From Solobacterium sp. (GTDB lineage: Bacteria > Bacillota_I > Bacilli_A > Erysipelotrichales > Erysipelotrichaceae), in the NCBI GenBank assembly GCA_024680365.1, contig JAILCN010000030.1, positions 1 to 63,560 of the forward strand: a stretch of DNA of 63,560 nt. The letters are read 5' to 3'. The notes under the pieces were generated by a model. That model was given only the letters and a program-made list of their open reading frames with translations. It was not told the origin of the DNA and ran no database searches. Shown here piece after piece: positions 1 through 9,600 of the stretch (positions within the stretch are counted from its first letter, which is position 1; every line of letters begins with the position of its first letter). A program made the translations under genes and the position numbers.

Positions 1-1330
1 CATCTGTCCAGCCCAGCTTCTGTGTCAGGGCAGTGTGTTCAGCTTTGTTTGTGGTGTAGTTGTGATTGCATTTCGTCATATTTGAATTGTATTCACGGTA
101 GAGAGGAACACTTTTCTTCGCGTCGCTGTACCAGCCAGTTCCTTCATCTGTCCAGCCCAGCCCGATCAGAGCATCTCTTTCTTTCGCTTTCATCGTGTAG
201 TGATGATCGCCGGAATATGAGTTGTAAAGTCTGTAGACAGGAACTGTAGAGGCAGTCGGCGCATACCAGCCGATGCCTTCGTATGTCCAGCCGCTCTTTT
301 TCAGGAAATCTCTTTCCTTCGTTTTTGCGGTATAGAAGTGTTCGCCGCTGTTCGGGTTGTACAGACGGTACATCGTTACCGGTGTTTCGGACAGGGAGGA
401 ATCAAAAACAACAGTATAGTTATCATTTTCTTTCAGATCGAAATCCACTGTGGAGCTGAATGGCTCCCATTCTTCTTCCGTGCCGCCGTAATAGACTTTT
501 GAACAGGTGCTGCCGCAGAAGGCATTCCAGCCGATCTTTTCAATGCCGGCAGGGATCTCCACATATTCCAGTTCCCGGGTTCCCCAGAATGCGTATTCAT
601 CGATCGTTTTCAGACCGGCAGGAAGAATGACGGTCGTGATCGTCCCGTGTCCGCCTAATGACCATCCGGTATGGCCGCCTTTCTGGGTGAATTCACACAT
701 GTAAGGAGAGAGAGCACCGGCTGAGATGGTGAGAACACCGTTTGGCACGACAGCCGTGCCGCTGAGGGAAGAAGATACAGCGATCAGACAATTGTTGACA
801 ATCACATAGCTGCCGGCCTTCATTTTTGCGCTCAGCCATGGTGTATATGAGAACGTTCCAAATCCGAATTTCTCAGCAGAAGAAGGAATCTTTATGGAAG
901 AGAAACCGCAGTAATAGAAACAGGAATCATCCAGTTCCCGGATCCCTTCGTGCAGGATCACTTCTTTCAGATTTTCACAGCCGGCAAACGCGCGCCTGCC
1001 GATGGATTCAACGGAACCCGCGATCTCGGCCTTTTTCAGAGAGGACAGTCCTTCAAACAGCAGCGGAGAGATCCTGGTGATCCCGTCTTTGACCACAACA
1101 GAAGTGATCTGATCCTGATATGTGCTCCAGGGTGCTTCAGAAGGCACATAGAAGTCCGGATCGCCGGTGCCTGACAGTGTCAGCGTCAGACTGTCATTTG
1201 GACCGGATACGCTCCAGGTGACGGTTTCACCGCAGCTTCCTGATTTTCCTGCGGCATGCAGAGGCTGCAGCTGTACAGTCATCAGACATGCGAGCAGGAG
1301 CGCGCATCCGGATTTGAATTTATTTTTCAT
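1..1330 (-). CDS. Leucine-rich-repeat (BspA-like) secreted surface protein with DUF5648-type repeats; C-terminus runs off the left edge
   Basis: Minus-strand reading from ATG at 1330: MKNKFKSGCALLLACLMTVQLQPLHAAGKSGSCG... (signal peptide), then LRR_5-like IxxxAFxGCxxLxxVxLxxGI units, then at least 3 repeats of the type YRLYNPNSGEHFYTAKTKERDFLKKSGWTYEGIGWYAP. Frame checked at several points. No stop, so it is missing from the ORF track. Confidence 0.85.
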   Translation of the reverse strand, partial: MKNKFKSGCALLLACLMTVQLQPLHAAGKSGSCGETVTWSVSGPNDSLTLTLSGTGDPDFYVPSEAPWSTYQDQITSVVVKDGITRISPLLFEGLSSLKKAEIAGSVESIGRRAFAGCENLKEVILHEGIRELDDSCFYYCGFSSIKIPSSAEKFGFGTFSYTPWLSAKMKAGSYVIVNNCLIAVSSSLSGTAVVPNGVLTISAGALSPYMCEFTQKGGHTGWSLGGHGTITTVILPAGLKTIDEYAFWGTRELEYVEIPAGIEKIGWNAFCGSTCSKVYYGGTEEEWEPFSSTVDFDLKENDNYTVVFDSSLSETPVTMYRLYNPNSGEHFYTAKTKERDFLKKSGWTYEGIGWYAPTASTVPVYRLYNSYSGDHHYTMKAKERDALIGLGWTDEGTGWYSDAKKSVPLYREYNSNMTKCNHNYTTNKAEHTALTQKLGWTD

Positions 1331-1445
1331 GATGGTGTTTCTCCTTTTGAAACTGGCTGATATCATAATACCACGGACAGAAAAAGATTCCTGTTTTTCT
1401 GTTTCGGTGCTATCATTAGCGATAATAAAAAAGAGGGAGACAGTT

Positions 1446-2657
1446 ATGACAAGGATTCAGATGAATACTCCGCTGGTCGAGATGGACGGCGACGAAATGA
1501 CAAGGATTCTCTGGAAGATGATCAAAGAGGATCTGATCGAACCCTTTGTGGATCTGAAAACCGAATACTACGACCTCGGACTGAAGCACCGGGATGAGAC
1601 AGACGACCAGGTAACAACAGACGCTGCACTGGCAGCGAAAAAATACGGCGTTGCGGTCAAGTGCGCGACGATCACGCCGAACAAGGCAAGAATGGAAGAA
1701 TACAGTCTGAAGAAGCTGTACAAGAGCCCGAACGGCACGATCCGGGCGATCCTCGACGGCACAGTCTTCCGAAAGCCGATCCTTGTAAAAGGGATCGAGC
1801 CGTATATCCGCACATGGAAAAAGCCGATCGTTCTGGCCAGACATGCGCATGGCGATGTGTACAAGGACTCTGAGATGAAGATCAGCGGCAGCTTCCCGGT
1901 CAAAGCAGAACTGGCTGTCACAGACGCTGAAGGAAACGAAACAAGACAGGATATCTTTACCTTCGGAGCGGACGGCATTCTGGAAGGCATGTATAACACA
2001 ACTGCTTCGATCCGCAGCTTTGCCCGCTCCTGCTTCGAATATGCGCTGGATCAGAAGATGGATCTCTGGTTCTCGACAAAGGATACCATTTCCAAGGTCT
2101 ATGACGGAGAATTCAAGGATATCTTCGCTGATATGTATGAGACCGAATACAAAGAACGCTTTGCGGAAGCCGGCATTGAATATTTCTACACGCTGATCGA
2201 TGACGCGGTCGCCCGTGTTGTCCGCAGCGAAGGCGGCATGCTGTGGGCGCTGAAGAATTATGACGGCGATGTCATGAGCGACATGATGGCTGCTGCATTC
2301 GGTTCGCTGGCGATGATGACATCGGTGCTTGTTTCACCGGAAGGCATCTATGAGTATGAAGCGGCACACGGCACTGTGCAGCGTCATTACTACAAATATC
2401 TGGAAGGAAAGGAAACTTCCACAAATTCCGTCGCAACAATCTTTGCCTGGAGCGGTGCACTGCGCAAACGGGCAGAACTGGACGGTCTGGATGATCTGAA
2501 GGAATTTGCTGACAGACTGGAGAAAGCAGTCCTGTCTGTGATCGAAAGCGGAAAAATGACAGGGGATCTGGCAGCTGTAACAACGCTTGAGAATGTCACA
2601 AAGCTGAACAGTGAACAGTTTATCCTGGCTGTCAGAGAAGAACTGGAGAAAGCATGA
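1446..2657 (+). CDS. icd: NADP-dependent isocitrate dehydrogenase
   Basis: MTRIQMNTPLVEMDGDEMTRILWKMIKEDLIEPFVDL... typical NADP-IDH; ATG at 1446 preceded by gagggaga; upstream part of ORF 1167 discarded. Confidence 0.93.
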   Translation: MTRIQMNTPLVEMDGDEMTRILWKMIKEDLIEPFVDLKTEYYDLGLKHRDETDDQVTTDAALAAKKYGVAVKCATITPNKARMEEYSLKKLYKSPNGTIRAILDGTVFRKPILVKGIEPYIRTWKKPIVLARHAHGDVYKDSEMKISGSFPVKAELAVTDAEGNETRQDIFTFGADGILEGMYNTTASIRSFARSCFEYALDQKMDLWFSTKDTISKVYDGEFKDIFADMYETEYKERFAEAGIEYFYTLIDDAVARVVRSEGGMLWALKNYDGDVMSDMMAAAFGSLAMMTSVLVSPEGIYEYEAAHGTVQRHYYKYLEGKETSTNSVATIFAWSGALRKRAELDGLDDLKEFADRLEKAVLSVIESGKMTGDLAAVTTLENVTKLNSEQFILAVREELEKA

Positions 2658-2746
2658 AACTGCGGACGACCGCAGTTTTCTTGAATGTAAATCAAGACTG
2701 TACTATAATATTTCCATTCATGACCGAAGGAGAGTGATATACCTAT

Positions 2747-4036
2747 ATGGACGACGGTACGCGAATATCCTGGATATTTACAGTGATCCTGCTGGTTCTG
2801 GCAGCGATGTTCTTTGCAATGGCGGAAACCGCATTTTCGTCTGTTTCCAGAAACAGACTGAAAGTGATGGCGGAAAAGGGAAGATCGGACGCAGTCAGAG
2901 CGGTTTACATTACAGATCACTTTGAAAGTGCAATTACGACGATCCTGATCTGCACCAATATCGTGCACATTGCCGCAGCAACTGTCGTAACAGTCAATGT
3001 TACAAGGACCTGGGGCGTATCCGCAGTTACCGTATCCACATTTATCACAACACTTGTGGTCTTTTTCTTCGGCGAAATGCTGCCGAAGAGCATGGCAAGA
3101 AAATACGCGCTGCGGATCAGTCTGGCTTCCGCAGGACTGATGCGGATGTTCATGTTTATCTTCAAGCCTGTTTCCGCGTTCCTGACATGGATCGGAAACG
3201 CTGTCTCCAGCCTGACGGAAGGCGACGGGGAAGTGACGGTTACGGAAGATGAACTGTACGATATCATTGAAGACATGACCAAGGAAGGTACCCTTGATGA
3301 AGAACAGGGAGACCTGATTTCCTCTGCGCTGCAATTCCAGGAGGTGACCGTAGAAAGCATTCTGACAAGCCGCATGGATGTAACGGCGATCGAGGTCAAT
3401 ATGCCGCAGGACGAGATCCTGGCGATCATCAAGAATGGCAACCACAGCCGTCTGCCGGTGTACGAAGGAACGATCGATCATATCATCGGCGTCCTGCAGA
3501 TCCGGAAATATATCCGTACATATCTGCGGGAAGGTGAAGTGAAAGACCTGCCAGGCCTGCTGGACAAGCCGTACTTTATTCACCAGTCTGCCAAGATCGA
3601 TGACCTGCTGAGCATGATGTCCAAGAAGAAGATGAATGTCGCTGTCGTGACGGACAACTACGGCGGAACGCTCGGCATCGTAACGGTAGAAGATATTCTG
3701 GAAGAACTGGTCGGCGAGATCTGGGATGAAGATGACAGCGCTGTTGAAAGCATTGCCGAGATCACCGATCATGTTTACAGCGTAGACGCGAATCTGCTTG
3801 TGACGGATGTGCTGGATGAACTTGGCGTTCATTATGATGATGAAGAGGAAAACAGGATCCTGAACAAGATCATGAGCGAGCTGACGTTTGAGCATTTCTC
3901 TGCGATTCCCAGAGAAGGAGATCAGTTTACCTATCTGAATACGGTGATCACCGTACAGATCATGAAACAGAACCGGATCGTCCGTCTGGTCGTCAAAGTA
4001 GAAGAAGACGAAGGAAAGGACGGTGATGACGAATGA
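2747..4036 (+). CDS. CNNM/CorC-HlyC family transmembrane protein (DUF21 + CBS pair + transporter-associated domain)
   Basis: N-terminal TM DUF21-like region, CBS motifs (SRLPVYEGTIDHIIGVL; VVTDNYGGTLGIVTVEDILEELVGEIWDE). Confidence 0.88.
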   Translation: MDDGTRISWIFTVILLVLAAMFFAMAETAFSSVSRNRLKVMAEKGRSDAVRAVYITDHFESAITTILICTNIVHIAAATVVTVNVTRTWGVSAVTVSTFITTLVVFFFGEMLPKSMARKYALRISLASAGLMRMFMFIFKPVSAFLTWIGNAVSSLTEGDGEVTVTEDELYDIIEDMTKEGTLDEEQGDLISSALQFQEVTVESILTSRMDVTAIEVNMPQDEILAIIKNGNHSRLPVYEGTIDHIIGVLQIRKYIRTYLREGEVKDLPGLLDKPYFIHQSAKIDDLLSMMSKKKMNVAVVTDNYGGTLGIVTVEDILEELVGEIWDEDDSAVESIAEITDHVYSVDANLLVTDVLDELGVHYDDEEENRILNKIMSELTFEHFSAIPREGDQFTYLNTVITVQIMKQNRIVRLVVKVEEDEGKDGDDE

Positions 4037-5295
4037 CACTGGAAGGAATCATTACTGTCATTGTCCTGCTTGTTCTCTGTTCCGGCTTCTTCTCAGCTTC
4101 TGAGATGGCTTACAGCTCCTGCAACAGGATCCGTCTGGAGAATGCAGCTGAAGAGGGCGATGAGAAGGCAAAGAAAGCGCTGAAGATCACCGAACGCTTT
4201 GATGACGCGCTGTCTGCGATCCTGGTCGGCAACAACCTGGTCAATATTGCTTCATCCTCACTGGGCTCGATTGCCGTCATGATGACGCTGGGCGAAGACT
4301 ACGCATGGGTCTCCACACTGGTCATTACACTGGCTGTCATCGTGTTCGGCGAAACGATCCCGAAGATCACCGCGAAGAAGAATGCGACAAAGTGTGCCAT
4401 TGGTTTCTCCGGTGTGATCCGCTTCCTGATGACGGTCCTGAGACCTGTGACGTGGCTTGTTGTCACGCTGGTCGATTTCCTGACTTCAGGAATGAAGGGG
4501 GAAGAAACAGATGATGAAGAAGCGGCAGTGGAAGAGCTGCATTCCATCATCGACACAGCGGAAGATGAAAAGGTCATCGATGAAGATTCATCCGAGCTGG
4601 TCAACGCAGCGATCGACTTCGCAGATATTTCCGTATCAGAAGTCATGACCGCAAGAGTGGATATTCTTGCCATCGATATTGATGATGATCCTGAAGATAT
4701 TCTTGAGACGATCGCAGGATCCTCATTCTCCCGGATCCCGGTTTATCAGGACAGCATCGATAATATTATCGGCATCCTGTCTCTGAACCATTATCTGAAG
4801 AGTGCTGTCGATGACAGAAACGTGGAGATCAGGCCGCTGCTGATGCAGCCGTACTTCGTGTACAAGACGATGAAGCTTCCTGCTGTGCTCTCTCTGTTAA
4901 GAGATTCCCAGCAGCATCTGGCGATCGTTACAGATGAATACGGCGGAACGCTTGGCGTTGTTTCCATGGAAGACGTTCTGGAAGAACTGGTCGGCGAGAT
5001 CTGGGATGAGACAGATGTCGTGGAAGATGAGATCAAGGTGATCGAAGACGGTGTATTTGAAGTCGACGGCGATACGGTCGTTTCTGAACTGTGTTCTCTT
5101 ATGGACTGGGAGATCGATTCGTTTGATTTCGAAAGTGAAACAGTCGGCGGCTGGTGCATCGAATTCCTGGGTGAATTCCCGGATCCGGGATCTTCCTTCA
5201 CATACCGCAATGTGGAAGTGACGGTCACGGAAGCGGATGAGCGGCGTGTCAAAAAGGTTACAGTAAAAATTCTTCATGAAGAAAATGAAGAATGA
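4033..5295 (+). CDS. Second CNNM/CorC-HlyC family transmembrane protein
   Basis: Same architecture (SRIPVYQDSIDNIIGILSLNHYL; VTDEYGGTLGVVSMEDVLEELVGEIWDE); ATGA overlap with upstream gene. Confidence 0.88.
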   Translation: MTLEGIITVIVLLVLCSGFFSASEMAYSSCNRIRLENAAEEGDEKAKKALKITERFDDALSAILVGNNLVNIASSSLGSIAVMMTLGEDYAWVSTLVITLAVIVFGETIPKITAKKNATKCAIGFSGVIRFLMTVLRPVTWLVVTLVDFLTSGMKGEETDDEEAAVEELHSIIDTAEDEKVIDEDSSELVNAAIDFADISVSEVMTARVDILAIDIDDDPEDILETIAGSSFSRIPVYQDSIDNIIGILSLNHYLKSAVDDRNVEIRPLLMQPYFVYKTMKLPAVLSLLRDSQQHLAIVTDEYGGTLGVVSMEDVLEELVGEIWDETDVVEDEIKVIEDGVFEVDGDTVVSELCSLMDWEIDSFDFESETVGGWCIEFLGEFPDPGSSFTYRNVEVTVTEADERRVKKVTVKILHEENEE

Positions 5296-6251
5296 CTAGA
5301 AAGGCTGATCTGAGCATTATGACAGACAGAAAAAGAAAAAAAGTACTTCTTCTGATGAACATGGCATCCGGACAGGGAAACGGCAGGCGTGATCTGCCGT
5401 CGATCATCGAAAGACTCTCTGTATGGGGCTGTGAAGTGACGGTATATCCGATCATTCCGGAACGGGGACTGATCTCCGAACGGATCATCAGCGAACATAA
5501 AGAAGGTTTTGACGTGATCGCTGTTTACGGCGGAGACGGATCTCTGAACTATGTCGTCAACGGTCTTCTGCAGGAAAACCTTACGATTCCGATCGGTTAT
5601 ATCCCGGGCGGAAGCACGAACGATTTCGCCCGAAGCTTCGGTGACAGTATTTCCGTCTATGACTGCTGCCGGGCAATCGCGTACGGCGAGCCGTTCCAGT
5701 ATGATATCGGCGTATTTAATGACAACCGCTATTTCAACTATGTCGCGGCATTCGGCGCCTTTACCAAGACAAGCTATGAAACTCCGCAGGCAGTCAAGAA
5801 TATCTTCGGGTACGGCGCATATGCGCTCAGTGCCATCGGCTCTCTTTCGGAGAGCCTCAGCTACCGGAAGCATATGATCGTCAGACATGACGGGGAAACA
5901 CTGGAAGGCAACTTCATTTACGGCAGCATTTCCAATTCAACGTCTGTCGGCGGAATGAAGTTCGCGTTTGCCAACGATACTTCTCTGAATGACGGCGTCT
6001 TTGAAGTCATGCTGATCACCTCACCGGACAATCCGCTGGACCTTGCCAGCGTGGTTTCCAGCCTGACGACCGGCGTGATCGACCGCCGCTTTGTAAAGAT
6101 CTTCAAAACCGCGTCGATCGAGCTTGAATGCAACGAAGAGTTTGACTGGACACTGGACGGAGAAGCCGGCGGCAGATGCAAAAAAGCGAACATCAGAGTG
6201 CTTCCCAAAGCAGCGTCCATGATGGTCTTCAACGAAAGCAGCCACAACTGA
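5292..6251 (+). CDS. Diacylglycerol kinase family lipid kinase (DAGK catalytic domain)
   Basis: VYGGDGSLNYVVNGL...IGYIPGGSTNDFARSFG; ATGA overlap with upstream CDS; alternative start at MTDRKRKKVLLLMN. Confidence 0.88.
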   Translation: MTRKADLSIMTDRKRKKVLLLMNMASGQGNGRRDLPSIIERLSVWGCEVTVYPIIPERGLISERIISEHKEGFDVIAVYGGDGSLNYVVNGLLQENLTIPIGYIPGGSTNDFARSFGDSISVYDCCRAIAYGEPFQYDIGVFNDNRYFNYVAAFGAFTKTSYETPQAVKNIFGYGAYALSAIGSLSESLSYRKHMIVRHDGETLEGNFIYGSISNSTSVGGMKFAFANDTSLNDGVFEVMLITSPDNPLDLASVVSSLTTGVIDRRFVKIFKTASIELECNEEFDWTLDGEAGGRCKKANIRVLPKAASMMVFNESSHN

Positions 6252-6255
6252 TCTT

Positions 6256-6281
6256 AGCATGCCCCCGCGGCATGCTTTTTC
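6256..6281 (+). terminator. Rho-independent terminator
   Basis: AGCATGCC-cccgc-GGCATGCT followed by TTTT. Confidence 0.8.
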
Positions 6282-6314
6282 GTGTACAATGAAGACAGTA
6301 CAGGAGGATGCACG

Positions 6315-6539
6315 ATGAAGAAACTGTTTGATTTAGGAAACAGGTATGCTGAGAACAGCACCTGGATCGACTTTGCCCTCACGAAATTCTGTCTGTGTTC
6401 CATGGGAATCGCCATCGGGATGCAGGTTCCGGAAAAATACCGGAAGAAAGTCCTCTGCGGATGTGCGTGCGTCTTTGCCTCAACGTACATTCCGCTGATG
6501 ACAAAAGTGTTCAGGATCGCTTTCGAAGAGGATGAATGA
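6315..6539 (+). CDS. Small conserved-looking hypothetical membrane protein
   Basis: caggagg RBS then MKKLFDLGNRYAENSTWIDFALTKFCLCSMGIAIGMQVPEKYRKKVL... Confidence 0.7.
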   Translation: MKKLFDLGNRYAENSTWIDFALTKFCLCSMGIAIGMQVPEKYRKKVLCGCACVFASTYIPLMTKVFRIAFEEDE

Positions 6540-6566
6540 AGCACTGCCGCAGAGCAGTGTTTTTTC
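6540..6566 (+). terminator. Rho-independent terminator
   Basis: GCACTGC-cgcaga-GCAGTGT followed by T-rich tract. Confidence 0.75.
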
Positions 6567-6629
6567 TTTTTTTTGTCGCGGGAATTTCTGCTTCTTTGGC
6601 ATATATGTCATGTGGAAGGAGACAGAAAG

Positions 6630-9600
6630 ATGAAAAAGAAAACAGAAAACATAAGGAGAAAGTGCGCAGTGCTGGCTGTACTGACAGTGCTCATTCTGTC
6701 CATGGGGATCTGCACGGCAGAAGCTGAGACGAAAAAGCTGACGACCAGCCACAAGACCGGCTTCAGCTATTATGCACTGCTCAATTATTACCGGACTGAC
6801 TACGACAGACCGTCCCGGGCAACACACGGTCTGATCGATCACTATGAATGGGGAAACGAAACGGTATTCTGCGTCAATCCCTGGATGCCCGCGGCAGATG
6901 TCAGTGATCAGTATTCTGATTCCGGAGATTTTTATGACTGGAAAGGCATCAGCTATATCGAAGTACCGCAGGAAGACGGCACGCGTGTTCCTCTGGTCTA
7001 TACCCAGGATGTGATCGATGAGATCTCACTGATCGCCTATTTCGGGTATGACTATCCCGGACATCAGACAGAACGCTATTATGCGGCTGCTCAGAAGCTG
7101 ATCTGGGAACAGATCATTCACAAGCCGGTCACGGTATACACCGGAAATGTCGAATGCAGTGACGCTGCATGCGGCGGTCTGCCTGTCGCGGATCTTTCCG
7201 CTGAAGTGCAGGCGATCCGTGCCCTGATGGATGAATTCAAACTGATGCGGATCGGCTGGAAGATGGAATACGCGGTATCATCGCGATACCCGAAAGGGAC
7301 AGCGCTCAGCGATCCGTCTGATATGCGAAAAGATGAAGTCGTGAAAGTGAGCATCACTTCCGGTGATCTTTCCCGCTACAGATTTACAGAGAAGAAAGGA
7401 CTTGTGCTGTGTGATGAAACAGGCAGAGCCCTTTCAGAACAGGATCCCTCATCCGCCTCGCAGATGCAGGCATTTCATAATGTCTTCTATGTGAAGATCA
7501 GTGATCCTTCAATCTGTTCCTTTACGTTGACGACTGCTCTGTTGAGCGGCGCTCCGGCGGACGTGCCGTTTCTGTTGACATCAGGAAACCGGAAAGACCA
7601 GGAAATGATCCGCCGGGGAAGAGTGCGCAATGCGGACACAAAGACCCAGAAGTTCAGTGTGAAGCAGACAGAGATCCGTCTGTCAGTCATGAAAAAGGAT
7701 CCCGCCGGCAAACCGCTCAGCGGCGCTTCTCTTGCGGTATCTGAAAAGGGCAGCGATACCGTCCTGTATGAATGGACAAGCGGCACCGAAGAACATGTGA
7801 TCGCTCCCGCCGCCAAACTGCTTCCGGGAAAAACATATGTCCTGAAGGAGATCAAAGCACCTGCAGGTTCTGTCAGAGCAGCGGATAAGGAATTCACAAT
7901 ACCTGCTGATGTGCCGAACGGCTATACGGCAAAAATCGAAATGACAGATCCGGCTGTCTATGTCCTTAAGACAGATGAAAACGGAAACGCGCTTGCCGGA
8001 GCGAAGCTTGCCGTGATCGATCAGAAAACCGGAAAGACGGTCGATACGATCGTTTCAGCAAAACAGAAACAGGCAGTGAACGGTCTTGAATCAGGAAAGA
8101 CATACATTCTGCGGGAAACAGAAGCGCCTGCCGGTTTCCGCAAAGCAGCTGACGTCACTTTTACACCGAAAGCAGATCAGGTCCTGACTGTGACGATGAA
8201 AGACAGCCGTAATCCTGTTACGGTCAGCCTGAAGAAAACAGACAGTTCCGGCCGTCATCTTTCCGGCGCGGAGTTTTCGGTCTGCGAGAAAGGAAGTGAT
8301 ACAGTACTCTATACGATCCGTGAACAGGACGGCGCGTACACTGTAAAAGATGCCGCCAGACTGCTGAACGGACATACATACGTGATCCGGGAAACGAAAA
8401 CACCGGCCGGATATGTGACCGCTTTACCGGTATCGTTTACTGTGCCGGAAACTGTGAACAGCGGGCAGGTGCTGCAGGTGACCATGAAAGACCCGCGGAT
8501 CTCTGTCCTGAAAACAGATGAGACAGGAACAGCTCTGACCGGTGCTGTTCTGCAGGTCAGAGAAAAAGACAGCGGTGAGATCAGAGACGAATGGACGAGC
8601 GGAACAGAGAAACATTACATCTCTCATCTGCAGGCGGGGAAAACATATATCCTGTCAGAAACAAAAGTACCGGCCGGCTATGTGAAGATGAAAGACCTGA
8701 CTTTTACTGCTGAGGCAGAAAAAGATCTGCATCTGAAGGCAGTCAACACCCGGGCAAAGATCCATCTGAAGATCCGGAAGACAGACGGCAGCGGCAGACT
8801 GATGAACGGGGCAGTGCTCGCGGTATTGGAAAAGGGTAAGAGCGAACCGCTGTATCAGTGGACGACAGACGGGAAAGAATATGAACTGCAGGACGCTGAC
8901 AAACTGAAACCGTCCGGAAAATACATCCTCAGGGAACTGAAAGCTCCGGAAGGATATGTCAAAGCTGCAGATGCGGAATTCTCCATTCCGGAAACATATC
9001 CCGACGGCTATGCAGTATCTGTTTCCATGAAGAACACCCAGGTAAAAGTACTGAAGAAAGATGACGCCGGAAGTCCTCTCAGCGGTGCTGTGCTGACGGT
9101 CACCGACGCGGAAAGCGGAAAAACAGCGGATCAGTGGACAACCACGCTGCAGCCGCATATCGTGAAGAACCTGTTCGCCGGGAAGACCTACATTCTGAAA
9201 GAGACCAGCGCTCCGTTCGGTCACGCAGTCATGAAGGAGATCCGCTTTACGGCAGACGGAGAGAAAGATATCACACTGGAAGGTACTGACAGCAGGCTGA
9301 AGATCTATGTCAGTGTTCTCAAAAAAGATTCGTATGATCCGGAGATCACACTGGCCGGCGCCGAGTTTACAGTGTTCGAAAAAGACAGCGGAAAACCTGC
9401 GTCCGCGGCAGACGGTAAGCCTGCAGTGCTGATCACCGGAGCAGACGGCAAAGCGGAGACTTCGCTGTTCTGGCGCAAGGAAGGATACTTTCTGAAAGAG
9501 ACAAAGGCACCGGAAGGCTATCGGATCAATTCGGATAAACCATTTGATATTGTTCCGGATCAGACCTATACATTTACGGCGGACGACCCTGCTTTCCGCT

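Noticed and set aside
507-1174. Several + strand ORFs (507..704, 826..1080, 950..1174)
   Set aside because: Lie antisense to the minus-strand LRR/DUF5648 gene, which has a signal peptide and repeat signatures.
1167-1445. N-terminal extension of the icd ORF in the track
   Set aside because: Extends into the promoter and the divergent gene; conserved NADP-IDH N-terminus begins at ATG 1446 after a purine-rich RBS.
2390-4039. 549-aa minus-strand ORF opposite the CNNM gene
   Set aside because: Shadow ORF crossing icd and CNNM genes.
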